DNA from: Hygrophila difformis
Taxonomy: Eukaryota; Streptophyta; Magnoliopsida; Lamiales; Acanthaceae
NCBI GenBank assembly: GCA_030278955.1
Contig: JAOANR010000002.1
Span: forward strand, 19,454,057-19,518,056
Length of the DNA: 64,000 nucleotides
Direction: 5' to 3'
The notes under the pieces are model-generated. The model was not told where the DNA came from and made no database searches. It was given only the letters and a program-made list of their open reading frames with translations. Shown piece by piece: positions 32,334-44,212 of the stretch (position 1 is its first letter; the number at the start of each line of letters is the position of its first letter). Made by a program: the position numbers and the translations under genes.

Positions 32334-33766
32334 CTGAAAGAAAAAGGGAAACAATATGGTTTGGTCAACAAAAACTTGCTGAGTAAGTTAACACATACTA
32401 TAAGGTTTGGTTAGCAAAAACTTGCTGACTAAACAATATGGTTTGGTCAGCTCTGAAATAAAGTATATGATTATGGGGTTTCAAAGCCTTTAATTAAATT
32501 TAAAGAAAACATGTGTAACACCCATAATTTAATTCATTTATCTAATAACAATTTATTTGCATAATTTAAAAGACTGGGATTTCATAAGACCATAAATATA
32601 ACTTGCAAAGCAATATAATTGTAGGACATAATTTAAAAGCATAATCCAAAAGGAACAATTTCCGAGTCTTCTAGTTTCATGTCTCATGTCTCATGTTCAT
32701 ATCTCAATTGCCATTCGGCAAACTTTATTTATCAATTGCCTCTCGGCAAGCTTTATATATCAATTGCCTTTCGGCAAGCAGTATATCTCAATTGCCTTTC
32801 GGCAAGCATTATATTTCAATTGCCTTTTGGCAAGCATTATATTTCATGTGTATTTTATTTCAAACGAATTCCCAATCGTTTAAAGCTTAAAGGCTAATTT
32901 CACCGTTTAACAAGATTTTCAAGATTTGACTCGGTCAACCACAGTTCACTTCAAAATTCATTAAACATCGAGTTTAAGTCCAAAAATCTGAAATTTGACC
33001 GGTGACTCGAAAACACAGAGATGAACAAGTTTCATGTTTTAAGTTTTTCGATCCGAGATACGAAAGTAAGTGAAAAACGTCGATTTCTAACAGGTTACAA
33101 ATCTGTCCGAATCTTTACAACAGCAGTTCCTAAATTGCGAGATCTACCATAGCAAACTAACTCCAAATTTGATGAAATTTTACAGGGAGATGCTTAAGAC
33201 ATATATCTACAAGTTTCATGTTCAACAAAAGATCTAATTCATCCTATATCTATTGTCAAAAATGCCAACAAGTTCGGGCCAAGAATCTGTCAAGATTTCA
33301 AGATCTAAATTTAGAACAGTTCGGTTTGGAGTCGAATTCCGATATCAAACCTCAACAAAAAATTCCAAAAATTTACGGAGGTGTTCTTAACGCATAGATC
33401 TAAAACTCTTATGTTTAGCACCAATCCTAAATCGGTCTTGATCTAAGGTAAAAATCAACCTCAAGTTCGGATAAAGAATCTATCAACATTTCAAGATCTA
33501 AGTCGAAGGCAGGTTCGTTTGTGGTCATTTTCCGATACCAAAACACAATGAAAAATTATGAAATTTTTACATGAGATAGATCTATGTCTTAGAACTGTTT
33601 TTCGTATTTTAGGTTTTCTCGTTTGAACAGATTGAAGGGTTCGGAAAAATTATGAAAGTCTGCTGCGCCGTGGGTTTTTCGGGTTGACAGATTTTAGGTT
33701 TCTTGATTAGATCGTTCCATTAGGTGTATTTTAAATCCTCCCAAAACCATAGTAAGATTAACTTAC
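32334..33766 (-). other. Predicted leader intron, LTR A2
   Basis: Donor G at 33766; acceptor G at 32334. The hairpin at 32365-32382 has a broken arm (TCAACA), changing the branch match from CTGAC to TTGAC. A further hairpin copy lies just upstream (about 32409-32428). Confidence 0.45.
32705..32835 (-). repeat. Five-unit TTGCC/GGCAA hairpin cluster, LTR A2
   Basis: Two units fewer than A1 and A3. Confidence 0.85.
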
Positions 33767-34522
33767 AAGAATTGGATTATCCGGCTCGTCGATTCGTAGG
33801 CGTGGCTTCCACGTTCACCGTTTGACTCCTAGATCCTCGCACGCGTCCAAATTCCGTCGTCTCTTCTTCCTTACCACCCGATCTACGCTTTGGTGTGTCA
33901 AACTCCGCCCGAGGTGCCTTCTTCTCCATCGAGATCGTCCTCAACACCCACGAATTAGGTTTGTTTTTTTTTCCTCTTCGTTCTCTTTTTTTTTTCCTCT
34001 TTTTGTTTTTATTTTTTTATTTTTTTGTATGTAGAAATTGTTGGAGTAACAAAATAGGAAGATGAGAAAGATTTAGTTTAAAAAGGGGTAAAGGGGCGGC
34101 ACTTAGGAATTTTTAGGATTTAAGGTTTGTTACCAATATTTGCTATTTGAAAGATACAATAATATACTATGTATCCTAGCTTTTATATACTAAAGATAGG
34201 ATAGATTTTGTTTTAACTACTAAGCAAATATCTCTATATTGTTGATATAGTTATTTATTTTATTTTGTTTTATCTTATTTTATATATTGTACATAAAATT
34301 GATTTGAATAGCAAAATAGGAAGATGAAGAAGATTTAATTTTTTTTTTTTATAAAGAAAGTAAAAGAACAACTTTTAGAGATTTAGGATCTAAGATTTAT
34401 GTCAAATCTTTTCCTACTTATTGTGTGCAACAATATACTAAAAATAGACTAAATATTGTTATAACTATCATGCATATATCTATACATTTTTCTTATTATG
34501 CTAATTATTATTATTATTGTTA

Positions 34523-34591
<69 letters not shown>

Positions 34592-34907
34592 TTATTATTA
34601 TTATCATCATCATCATCATGTATATATATTTATAAAAATAAAGTGTTAATTTAATTACTATGCATCTAATAATTACACAAGTACTGAAATAGTTTTAATA
34701 TTTATAAATAAATTAATTTAAAATATATCTAGAATAATATAGGGTATTACAATTTTCGACTTCACGGGTTCGTGGTATTTAAATTCCTTTTTAATCTTTG
34801 GAATTAGATTCCATTTCTCTTTTTAGTTTTATTTTATTTATTTATTTATTTAATTATTTATGTGTTTATTTATTTATTTATGGGTGACTGATTTCACGGG
34901 TATTACA

Positions 34908-36045
34908 GTCTACCCTCCTTAAGAATCAACTTCGTCCTCGAAGTTGCCTTACTGATTTCACGGGTATTACAGTCTACCCTCCTTAAGAATTAACTTCGCC
35001 CCCGAAGTTGCGTTTTTAGCTTCTCTCGAGCTAAGAACTATGGTCCTTCGTTTATATTGGTTGTTTTTTCTTTATTTTTTATTTTGTGACTGAACTCAGA
35101 ATTAAAATTCCCAAGCTGCCTACATACCCTAAGAAGGGATCAAGCATAACGTAGTTCAAAACAATTTGAATTTGTTTATTATATATATATATATTTTTTC
35201 AGGATACATTTTATCGAGTCGAACTCCAAAAATAAATTATTGCGGGGTATCACATCCTCTCCCCCTTAGGATTTCAGTTATGTCCCTATAACTGCCTATA
35301 CGTTATTCTCAAGAGGGTTCGTGTTTGGTTTAAATGAGCCGTGCGTTTGAAATGGATTTGTTGTTTGGGAAACCAAACAAGATTTTTGGAATAGAGAGTG
35401 TTTTAATAAAAACTTGATTTTTATTGTTCCACATAAGGAAATTTTCTAATTCGTACAAGGATAGGAATAGCTAAGGCCGAGGATTGTTATGCTTAGGCGA
35501 GCACATAGATGAATGAGATCTAGAACTACGATAAGTTCAGTCTCTAGTGAGCGTTTCTAATTCGATGTCAAGCCTCTACGTTATCTAGGTATAGCAAGAG
35601 ATCTAAGTTAGAATATATCAAGCTTCTAAGTTCTCTAAGTTTAGGCAATGCAGTATGCACATGCAAATGATGATTTCCCCCCAAAAATAATTCATGCACT
35701 ATGTATATATATATATATATTTCTAAATTCCATGAGTTTTAAAATAAAAATTTATTCCATGGAACTAATGCTTAAAAAAATTTAAAATATTAGTTAAAAT
35801 TCTTGGACCTCTATATTGGGTCAAAAATAATTATCATTTGGGCTCAAAAATAATTTGGGCTAGGAAACTTTCAAAATAATAATTTGGGCTTCAATAATAA
35901 TTTAAAAATAATAATGATTTAAAAATAATAATACTAGGTTTAAAAATACTAATTTAAAAATAAGCCGGGCTCTGATACCACTCTGGTATCAGATATTTTC
36001 TTTAAAATAAATAGCTTTAAAATAGTCTGGGCTCTGATACCAACT
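34908..36045 (-). other. Internal region of cluster A, second copy (no coding sequence)
   Basis: Near-identical to 30852-31985. The polypurine tract is at 34908-34921, its duplicate at 34972-34985. The box arm CTACGT has changed to CTACAT here. Confidence 0.75.
35971..36042 (-). promoter_or_regulatory. Primer site with palindrome (A, second copy)
   Basis: Palindrome 35971-35993; primer site 36029-36042 next to LTR A3. Confidence 0.8.
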
Positions 36046-36393
36046 TGTAACACCCCGGTTTTTGGTCACCCAGGTCGGGATGTCACCGCCACACCTCCCT
36101 AGCAAGACACGGTTTCTCCAAGCTTGCTAAAGAGATGCAAGGCTATGGTTTTTCAGAATTTAAAATATTCAAACAACCCATTCATATATAGTGTAAAAAT
36201 AATATATCAAAGTTGCAGCGGAAAGTAATAATTACATATGTATAATGCAGTGGAATTTAAAACTGGGCCAACACGGCCAAAATACGGGTTAAACAAGCCC
36301 GTTAATGCAATTTCTAGTCTAACGCAAAATTTAAAAATAAAGTATTTCCCCAAAATTCCCATGAATGCATATGATGATGCATATTCTTCAGCT

Positions 36394-37890
36394 CTGAAAG
36401 AAAGAAAAAGGGAAACAATATGGTTTGGTCAGCAAAAACTTGCTGAGTAAGTTAACACATACTATAAGCTTTGGTCAGCAAAAACTTGCTGACAAAACAA
36501 TATGGTTTGGTCAGCTCTGAAATAAAGTACATGATTATGGGGTTTCAAAGCCTTTAATTAAATTTAAAGAAAACATGTGCATAACACCCATAATTTAATT
36601 CATTTATCTAATAACAATTTATTTGCATAATTTAAAAGACTGGGATTTCATAAGACCATAAATATAACTTGCAAAGCAATATAATTGTAGGACATAATTT
36701 AAAAGCATAATCCAAAAGGAACAATTTCCGAGTCTTCTAGTTTCATGTCTCATGTCTCATGTTCATATCTCAATTGCCATTCGGCAAGCTTTATTTATCA
36801 ATTGCCTCTCGGCAAGCTTTATATACCAATTGCCTTTCGGCATGCAGTATATCTCAATTGCCTTTCGGCAAGCATTATATTTCAATTGCCTTTCGGCAAG
36901 CAGTATATCTCAATTGCCTTTCGGCAAGCATTATATTTCAATTGCCTTTTGGCAAGCATTATATTTCATGTGTATTTTATTTCAAACGAATTCCCAATCG
37001 TTTAAAGCTTAAAGGCTAATTTCACCGTTTAACAAGATTTTCAAGATTTGACTCGGTCAACCACAGTTCACTTCAAAATTCATTAAACATCGAGTTTAAG
37101 TCCAAAAATTCTGAAATTTGACCGGTGACTCGAAAACACAGAGATGAACAAGTTTCATTTTTTACGTTTTTCGATCCGAGATACGAAAGTAAGTGAAAAA
37201 TGTCGATTTCTAACAGGTTACAAATCTGTCCGAATCTTTACAACAGCTGTTCCTAAATTTCGAGATCTACCATAGCAAACTAACTCCAAATTTGATGAAA
37301 TTTTACAGGAAGATGCTTAAGACATATATCTACAAGTTTCATGTTCAACAAAAGATCTAATTCACCCTATATCGATTGTCAAAAATGCCAACAAGTTCGG
37401 GCCAAGAATCTGTCAAGATTTCAAGATCTAAATTTAGAACAGTTCGGTTTGGAGTCGAATTCCGATATCAAACCTCAACAAAAAATTCCAAAAATTTACG
37501 GAGGTGTTCTTAACGTATAGATCTAAAACTCTTATGTTTAGCACCAATCCTAAATCGGTCTTGATCTAAGGTAAAAATCAACCTCAAGTTTGGATAAAGA
37601 ATCTATCAACGTTTCAAGATCTAAGTCGAAGGCAGGTTCGTTTGTGGTCATTTTCGGATACCAAAACACAATGAAAAATTATGAAATTTTTACATGAGAT
37701 AGATCTATGTCTTAGAACTGTTTTTTGTATTTTAGGTTTTCTCGTTTGAACAGATTTAAGGGTTCGGAAAAATCATGAAAGTCTGCTGCACCGTGGGTTT
37801 CTTCGGGTTGACAGATTTTAGGTTTCTTGATTAGATCGTTCCGTTAGGTGTATTTTAAATCCTCCCAAAATCATAGTAAGATTAACTTAC
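36394..37890 (-). other. Predicted leader intron, LTR A3
   Basis: Donor G at 37890; acceptor G at 36394. Hairpins at 36429-36446 and, as an extra copy, 36474-36491. Confidence 0.5.
36771..36957 (-). repeat. Seven-unit TTGCC/GGCAA hairpin cluster, LTR A3
   Basis: Same unit number as A1; unit 3 has GGCATGC. Confidence 0.85.
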
Positions 37891-38644
37891 AAGAATTGGA
37901 TTATCCGGCTCGTCGATTCGTAGGAGTGGCTTCCACGTTCACCGTTTGACTCCTAGATCCTCGCACGCGTCCAAATTCCGTCGTCTCTTCTTCCTTACCA
38001 CCCGATCTACGCTTTGGTGTGTCAAACTCCGCCCGAGGTGCCTTCTTCTCCATCGAGATCGTCCTCAACACCCACGAATTAGGTTTGTTTTTTTTCCTCT
38101 TCGTTCTCTTTTTTTTTCCTCTTTTTGTTTTTATTTTTTTATTTTTTTGTATGTAGAAATTGTTGGAGTAACAAAATAGGAAGATGAGAAAGATTTAGTT
38201 TAAAAAGGGGTAAAGGGGCGGCACTTAGGGATTGTTAGGATTTAAGGTTTGTTACCAATATTTGCTATTTGAAAGATACAATAATATACTATGTATCCTA
38301 GCTTTTATATACTAAAGATAGGATAGATTTTGTTTTAACTACTAAGCAAATATCTCTATATTGTTGATATAGTTATTTATTTTATTTTATTTTATCTTAT
38401 TTTATATATTGTACATAAAATTGATTTGAATAGCAAAATAGGAAGATGAAGAAGATTTAATTTTTTTTTTATAAAGAAAGTAAAAGAACGACTTTTAGAG
38501 ATTTAGGATCTAAGATTTATGTCAAATCTTTTCCTACTTATTGTGTGCAACAATATACTAAAAATAGACTAAATATTGTTATAACTATCATGCATATATC
38601 TATATATTTTTCTTATTATGCTAATTTTATTATTATTATTGTTA

Positions 38645-38694
<50 letters not shown>

Positions 38695-39020
38695 GTTATT
38701 ATTATTATTATTATCATCATCATCCTCATCATGTATATATATTTATAAAAATAAAGTGTTAATTTAATTACTATGCATCTAATAATTACACAAGTACTGA
38801 AATAGTTTTAATATTTATAAATAAATTAATTTAAAATATATCTAGAATAATATAGGGTATTACAATTTTCGACTTCACGGGTTCGTGGTATTTAAATTCC
38901 TTTTTAATCTTTGGAATTAGATTCCATTTCTCTTTTTATTTTTATTTTATTTATTTATTTATTTAATTATTTATGTGTTTATTTATTTATTTATGGGTGA
39001 CTGATTTCACGGGTATTACA

Positions 39021-39810
39021 ATTAGCGTGGCATGTATAAAAGAGTGTAAGAGTATGTCCGGGCCTGCCTAATTTGTCAAAAATCAAAGTATGAAACAATG
39101 TCCCCAACAGGCTTGCTTCAACCATTACCCATTCCTTCTGAAGTTTAGGAAGACATTTCCATGTATTTCATCACTGGTCTCCCTCGTTCTCAAGGTTATT
39201 CAATAATCTTGGTTGTTGTTGATAAATTTTCCAAGTTTGGTCACTTTATCGCCCTTCGAGGTTCCCTATCCGCTAAAAGGTTAGCAGAGATTTTTGTGCA
39301 AGAGATTGTGAGGTTGCATGGTGTTCCTAAATCCATTGTATCAGACCGTGACCCTCTCTTCAGACTGTGACCCTCTCTTCTTAAGTAATTTTTGGAAAGA
39401 GTTATTTCACTTGCAAGGGACGGTACCAAGTTTAGCTCGGCTTACCATCCTGAGACAGACTGTCAAACCAAAGTCCTCAACTGAGGTTTCGAGACATATC
39501 TCTGTTGTTTTGCATCTGAACAAGCAAGAAAATTGGCAGGCTGCCTTCCTTGGGCCGAGTACCACTACTACACTACCTTTTGAGGGGCTTCACAACTCAC
39601 TCCGTTTGAAATAGTATACGGACGACCACCTCCCACTCTTCATCAGTTTTCTCCAGCGGAGTGTCACATAGAATCAGTAGCCGACATGCTTGGTGGGCGG
39701 GATTGCATGCTGCGGGTATTAAAATACCACTTGTCCCAAGCTCAACGCATGGTAAAGCAGGCCAATAATCATCACAGAGATGTGGAATTTTCCTTAGGCG
39801 ATAAGGTGTT
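39021..39810 (+). pseudogene. Integrase of element E, broken
   Basis: It begins with the end of the H-H-C-C finger ([10 protein letters not shown], about 39065-39095), then the core. The first catalytic position reads SMYFITGLP, with Y where D is expected; VSDRDP (second D) is present at about 39338-39356. A 19-bp tandem duplication (CCCTCTCTTC repeated, about 39345-39385) then shifts the frame, and later fragments (FWKELFHLQGT, TPFE-like block) are in other frames. Enzymatically dead. Confidence 0.8.
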
Positions 39811-40254
39811 TTGAAGCTCCGCATGCATAGACAACTCTCGGTCCACGATGGGCAGAAATATCACAAACTCTCTCCCAAATTTTATGGACCTTTCGAGATC
39901 GAAAAGCGGATCGGCAAGGTGGCTTACCGGCTTCGGCTCCCTCCTCACAGCCGAGTACACCATGTTTTTCATGTATCACAGCTTAAGCGAGTCGTTGGTG
40001 ATCATCCAGTTGATAAAACACTTCCGGACAGTCTGGAGGGTCAAGAAATCCCTCTGTTCGAACCCCAGGAGGTGGTAGCAGAACGTACCAGTGCCCAAGG
40101 GAAGCAGGAAGTGCTTATTCGATGGCATGGGTTAGCTGAAGAAAATGCAAGCTGGGTGGATCAAGGGGAGATACTACAACAATTTCCGGCATTCCACCTT
40201 GAGGACAAGGTGTCTTCTGGGAAGGAGGAAATTGTTACCGATGATTCTTGGTGA
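39811..40254 (+). CDS. C-terminal pol of element E with chromodomain
   Basis: 147 open codons read KYHKLSPKFYGPFEIEKRIG, then [12 protein letters not shown] (the usual link after integrase), then the chromodomain-like block EVLIRWHGLAEENASWVD. The stop at 40252-40254 lies inside the 3' LTR. It supports assignment of E to the chromoviruses. Confidence 0.8.
   Translation: MKLRMHRQLSVHDGQKYHKLSPKFYGPFEIEKRIGKVAYRLRLPPHSRVHHVFHVSQLKRVVGDHPVDKTLPDSLEGQEIPLFEPQEVVAERTSAQGKQEVLIRWHGLAEENASWVDQGEILQQFPAFHLEDKVSSGKEEIVTDDSW
40219..40232 (+). promoter_or_regulatory. Polypurine tract (element E)
   Basis: GGGAAGGAGGAAAT-type purine run directly before the TG of the 3' LTR. It also encodes the last residues of pol. 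Confidence 0.7.
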
Positions 40255-40574
40255 CGTAAGGAGAATCGACCCTCGATGGTATATTCATGGCGAGCTCGAC
40301 ATGGAGGCGTACACTTGGGTTTGATCTTAGCACTTTGACAATGGGCTATGTAGTTAAATATTATTATTAGCGTATTATTATAAGCAGCATATGTATTGTG
40401 GATTAGTAGAGTATTTTGTTAGAATTAATGGCCCAATAAGGCATGCTTAGTAATCTATAAATATGGATTAGGAGGTAGGGTTGGACATGTTTTGACTTTG
40501 AATTTGTGGGACGGGAGACAGAACCCGTTGGAAGAATTCCTTGAGATAATAAAGTTGTGATTTTCTTATCGTAA
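40233..40574 (+). repeat. 3' LTR of element E (about 342 bp)
   Basis: Begins TGTTACCGATGATTC and is homologous to 12710-13054 with scattered changes, so E is older than G, B or C. Confidence 0.85.
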
Positions 40575-42060
40575 GAGATTGATTGTGGTATTCCATGCAT
40601 TTCCTTTCGAGATCCTCTCGGTAAATATGTTTCTTACCGACCTTCTTTGATTCCACCTAATATTAGTCTGGTTTCTGTTGCTTCGTTGTGTGACTTGATG
40701 CGCATGTTCTCTTTTCCTGTGGCAAATGAGGGATCTTCGAGCGGAGGTTTCAGCTGCTTCGAGTGTCCCTGTTGTGTCTGAGTTCAGGGATGTATTTCCC
40801 GACAAAATTCCTGATCTTCCACCTACTTGGGAGATTGATTTTACCAGTGAGCTGATGCCTGATGCAGCTCCTATTTCAAAGGCTCCTTATCGTTTGGCTC
40901 CTGCTGAACTGAGGAGTTGAAGGATCAGTTGAATGCTTACCAGTAAGGGGTAAATTCAGCCGAGTTGCTTGCCTTGGGGAGCTCATGTATTGTTTCTTAA
41001 GAAGAAAGATGGATCGATGAGGATATATATCGATACAGAGGTTTGAACCGAATCACGGTGAAGAACAAGTATCCTTTACCTGGGATTGAGGATCTGTTTG
41101 ATCAGTTGAAAGGGCTAGTATGTTAAGTAAGATTGATTTGAGATCGGGCTACCATCAGATAAGGGTGGCGGAGGATGATTGGCCTAAAACAGCTTTCAGG
41201 ACTCGTTATGGGCACTTTGAATTCACGGTCATGCCTTTTGGTTTGACTAACGCACCAACGATCTTCATGGATCTTATGCATAGGGTATTCCGTCCCCTGC
41301 TGGATGTGTGTGTGGTTGTGTTCATAGACGATATTCTGGTTTATTCGCCGAGTCGTGTGGCACACTCGGGTCATTTGAGGACAATTTTGAACAAATTGCA
41401 AGAGCATACGCTGTATGCTAAACTCTCTAAATGTGAGTTCTGGTTGGAGAAGGTGTCTTTTCTGGGACACATTGTTTCTGGTGAGGGTATTTCGGTTGAT
41501 CATGCTAAGGTAGAAACGGTATTGAAATGGCAAGCCCCGAAGAATGTGGAAGAGATTCGAAGTTTCTTGGGTCTTGTTGGTTACTACCACAGATTTATTG
41601 AGGGGTTTTCTAGTATTGCTAAACCACTAACAAGATTGTTGATGAAAGATGTCAGATTTCGGTGGGATGATGATTGTGAGCAGACATTCGAACTTCTGAA
41701 GAAGAAAGTGACAGGGCACCTGTTTTGGTACTACCTGATGATTCAGGTAAGTATGAGGTTTACACGGATGCGTCACTTAAGGGTGTAAGTTGTGTATTGA
41801 TGCAGAATGGGAAGGTGATTGCTTATGCATCTCGACAGCTTAAGCGACATGAGCAGAACTACCCAACTCACGATTTGGAGATGGCAACGGTAGTGCATGC
41901 TCTGAAAATCTGGAGACACTATCTGTATGGAGCTAAGTGTAAGATTTATTCAGATCATAAGAATCTGAAGTGTTTATACACCTCAGACCATATGAGTGAC
42001 AGACAAAGGAGGTGGTTGGAACTGTTACAGGATTATGAAGCTTTTAAGGGGTTTCTTATA
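40575..42060 (+). pseudogene. RT and RNase H of element F, cut by H
   Basis: After element E the F reading resumes: a linker with VPVVSEFRDVFPDKIPDLPP (about 40760-40825) and APYRLAPAEL, a stop at 40918-40920, then in other frames [14 protein letters not shown]. From 41120 there is an uninterrupted RT stretch: [42 protein letters not shown] (intact catalytic motif) and [11 protein letters not shown]. RNase H (from 41725, another frame) has [24 protein letters not shown] and [11 protein letters not shown], ending in [11 protein letters not shown] just before the H LTR. The style is Tekay/Del-like. Confidence 0.8.
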
Positions 42061-42068
42061 TTTCTCCC

Positions 42069-42399
42069 TGTAATACCCGTAAATTTTAGAATATAAAAAT
42101 AGGAATTAATCCAATAGGAGAGAAGGTTTTGTTTCCGAGAACCCGTAGGCGCGAAAATGCACGGAAGTCAAGGGACGACGAATTAGAACTCCACGGACCA
42201 AAACCGACGGTCTTAAGTTTTCAAGCGTGAAATCGAATTGAGACGAAATAAATTTAGGATGAGAAGCATAATCCGGAAATGACCCAAAAAATCGAGCGCG
42301 GAAACGTGGAAGGATAGAAGTCCGAAAGAGAGGGGAAAAAGACCCGACGGATCGGATCGCACGGACCCGCCCGGACCGCAGTCCAGGCGGGGACCGCGC
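42069..42399 (+). repeat. Element H, part 1: start of a plus-oriented G-family LTR
   Basis: It begins TGTAATACCCGTAAAT and matches the reverse complement of the outer end of the G LTRs with moderate divergence. It is interrupted at 42400 by cluster B. The 5 bases before it are CTCCC. H could be a 5' LTR or a solo LTR; its end is beyond the window. Confidence 0.85.
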
Positions 42400-42752
42400 T
42401 GTAACACCCCGGTTTTTGGTCACCCAGGTCGGGGTGTCACCGCCACACCTCTCTAGCAAGACACGGTTTCTCCGAGCTCACTAAAGAGATGCAAGGCTAT
42501 GGTTTTTTTTCCAGAATTTAAAATATTCAAACAGCCCATTCATATATAATTTAAAAATAATATATCAAAGTTGCAGCGGAAAATAATAATTACATATATA
42601 ATGCAGCGGAAATTAATAATAGGGCCAACATGGCCAAGACACGGGTTAAACAGGCCCGTTCATGCAAGATCTAGTCTAAAGCTAAATTTAAAATATAATG
42701 TATTTCCCCAAAATTCCCACGCATGCATATGAGGATGCATATTCTTCACACT

Positions 42753-44212
42753 CTGTAAGAACAAGAAAAAGAAAATATGGTTTTGGTCAGCACTACGTGC
42801 TGAGTAAGTTAACACATACAAGATTATGAGGTTTCAAAGCCTTTATTTAAATTTAATGAAAACATGTGCATAATTTAAATAATTCATTTAATCGCATAAT
42901 TTAGAAGACAGGGATTCATAAGATCATCATATAGCTTGCAACGTAATTAAATAAGTGGCCATAAATTTAACAGCACAATTTAATACAGATTTAATTTGGA
43001 ATTCTCGCAACTCCTCGTTTCATATCTTTTACAGATCACCACCGCTAGGGCTCTTATGTCCGCCAGCCTTACGCCTGGGCTCTTATGTCCACAGGTATCA
43101 TGGTCGATCCAGATCTTTTAATTAGAGTTAATCCGTCCGCTAGACATACGATCAGTGTTTCGCTAGGGCTCTTACGTCAACCTAGACATACACTTGGGCT
43201 CTTATGTCCCAAGCCGCAGAGAACATTGACAGTATCTAGCTTAGTCATAACCCGCAATATTTTAACCTTCTCGTTTCGTGTATCTTATTTCAAAGAATTT
43301 CTACTCGTTTCATCCTTAAAGGCTAATTTCACCGTTTCAACCTTAAAGGTTAATTTCATCGTTTCCACAAGATTTCAAGTTTTGACTCGGTCAACCACAG
43401 TTTACTCTAAAATTCGTTAAAAATCAGATTTAATTTCAAAAATTCCGAAATTTCACGCCTGACTCCAAAACGTCGAGATCTACAACTTTCGTGTTTTAAC
43501 TTTTTCAATCCGAGATACCAAAATAGGTCAAAAACACTAATTTTCGCAGGAGTACTGTTCTGTCCGAATTTCATATAACTCAGTTTAAAGATTTCGAATT
43601 CTACCATAGCAATTCAACTCCAAATTTAATGAAATTTTACAGAGATCATCTTAAGACAATTATCTACAACTTTCATGTTCGGCTAAAGATCTAATTCGGC
43701 CTAGAACCATACTCAAAAACGTCAACAAGTTCGCACCTATGTTCTGTCCAGTTTCAAGATTCGATTTAAAACCAGTTCGGTTCGGAGTGGATTTCATATA
43801 TCAAATCATCATGAAAAATTCTGAACCTTTACGGAGGTATTCATAAAGTATAGATCTACAACTCTTATGTTCAACGTCAAGCCTAGATCGGTCTAGATCT
43901 AAGGTAGAAATCACCAACAAGTTCGAATAAAGAATCTTTCATCGTTTCAAGATCTAAATCTAAAGCAGGCTCGTTTACGATCCGTTTCGGATATCAAAAC
44001 ACGATGAAAAATTATGAAATTTTTACAGAAGCTAGATCCATGTCTTAGGAGTGTTTTTCGTGTTTTAAGTTTTCTCGTTTGAACGTTTTAAAGGGTTCGA
44101 ATAAATTCAACAAACACGCTGCGCCGGTGTAGACAGATTTTTGATAGGGTTCCATTACATCTATATGTTCGAATCTTTTAACAACCCAAAACCAAAGTAA
44201 GCGTTAACTTAC
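42753..44212 (-). other. Predicted leader intron, LTR B1
   Basis: Donor AGATCT|GTAAGTTAAC (G at 44212); acceptor TTCTTGTTCTTACAG|AG (G at 42753). Hairpin 42787-42803 has arms TCAGCAC / GTGCTGA; branch match CTGAC. Another donor-like GTAAG (minus strand) lies near 44388. Confidence 0.5.
43044..43213 (-). repeat. GGCTCTTATGTC hairpin cluster, LTR B1
   Basis: Four units share GGCTCTTAYGTC flanked by different complementary arms: GCT/AGC (43044-43067), CCTG/CAGG (43074-43095), CTAGG/CCTAG (43163-43185), CTTGGG/CCCAAG (43193-43213). Confidence 0.7.

Larger units (their letters stand above)
31986..34907 (-). repeat. LTR A2, middle copy (2922 bp)
   Basis: Same ends as A1. It has five TTGCC/GGCAA units instead of seven and an added segment at about 32398-32465 with further TTAGCAA/TTGCTGA-type copies. 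Confidence 0.9.
27965..39020 (-). mobile_element. Cluster A: gag-less non-autonomous element in LTR-internal-LTR-internal-LTR form
   Basis: Three LTRs of 2.9-3.0 kb (27965-30851, 31986-34907, 36046-39020) alternate with two internal regions of 1.1 kb. The whole is flanked by a perfect duplication ATTAG (27960-27964 and 39021-39025) within the integrase region of element E. The internal regions have a polypurine tract, the 3' box and a primer site but no coding sequence. This is a LARD-like derivative of the B/D type. The tandem form is best explained by recombination between LTRs of related copies; a misassembly of near-identical repeats should also be considered. Confidence 0.88.
36046..39020 (-). 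repeat. LTR A3 (2975 bp)
   Basis: The rightmost LTR of the tandem, i.e. the 5' LTR in element sense. It is followed directly by ATTAG and element E integrase sequence. Confidence 0.9.
12710..40574 (+). mobile_element. Element E: Reina-like chromovirus with short LTRs, split by G and A
   Basis: E has LTRs of about 345 bp at both ends (12710-13054, 40233-40574), a tRNA-Tyr primer site, gag, protease, RT, RNase H, integrase and chromodomain in order, and a purine tract before the 3' LTR. Removing G and A with their duplications leaves about 5.4 kb, the usual size for this group. Flanking 5-mers GTGAT (12705-12709) and GAGAT (40575-40579) are the target duplication with one change. The clade call rests on short LTRs, the chromodomain and the RT/RNase H style. 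Stops in gag and RT and a changed integrase residue mean it is dead. Confidence 0.8.
11290..42068 (+). mobile_element. Element F: old, decayed plus-strand Ty3/gypsy element, split by E
   Basis: F is seen as gag and protease (11290-12709) and, after element E, as reverse transcriptase and RNase H (40575-42060). The two parts join in frame when E and one copy of its target duplication are ignored: the protease reading ...CHRAVI continues with D-C-G after 40580. F has many stops and frameshifts, making it the oldest element of this nest. Neither F LTR is recognised; its 5' part before gag is missing or unrecognisable, and its 3' part is displaced beyond H. Confidence 0.7.
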
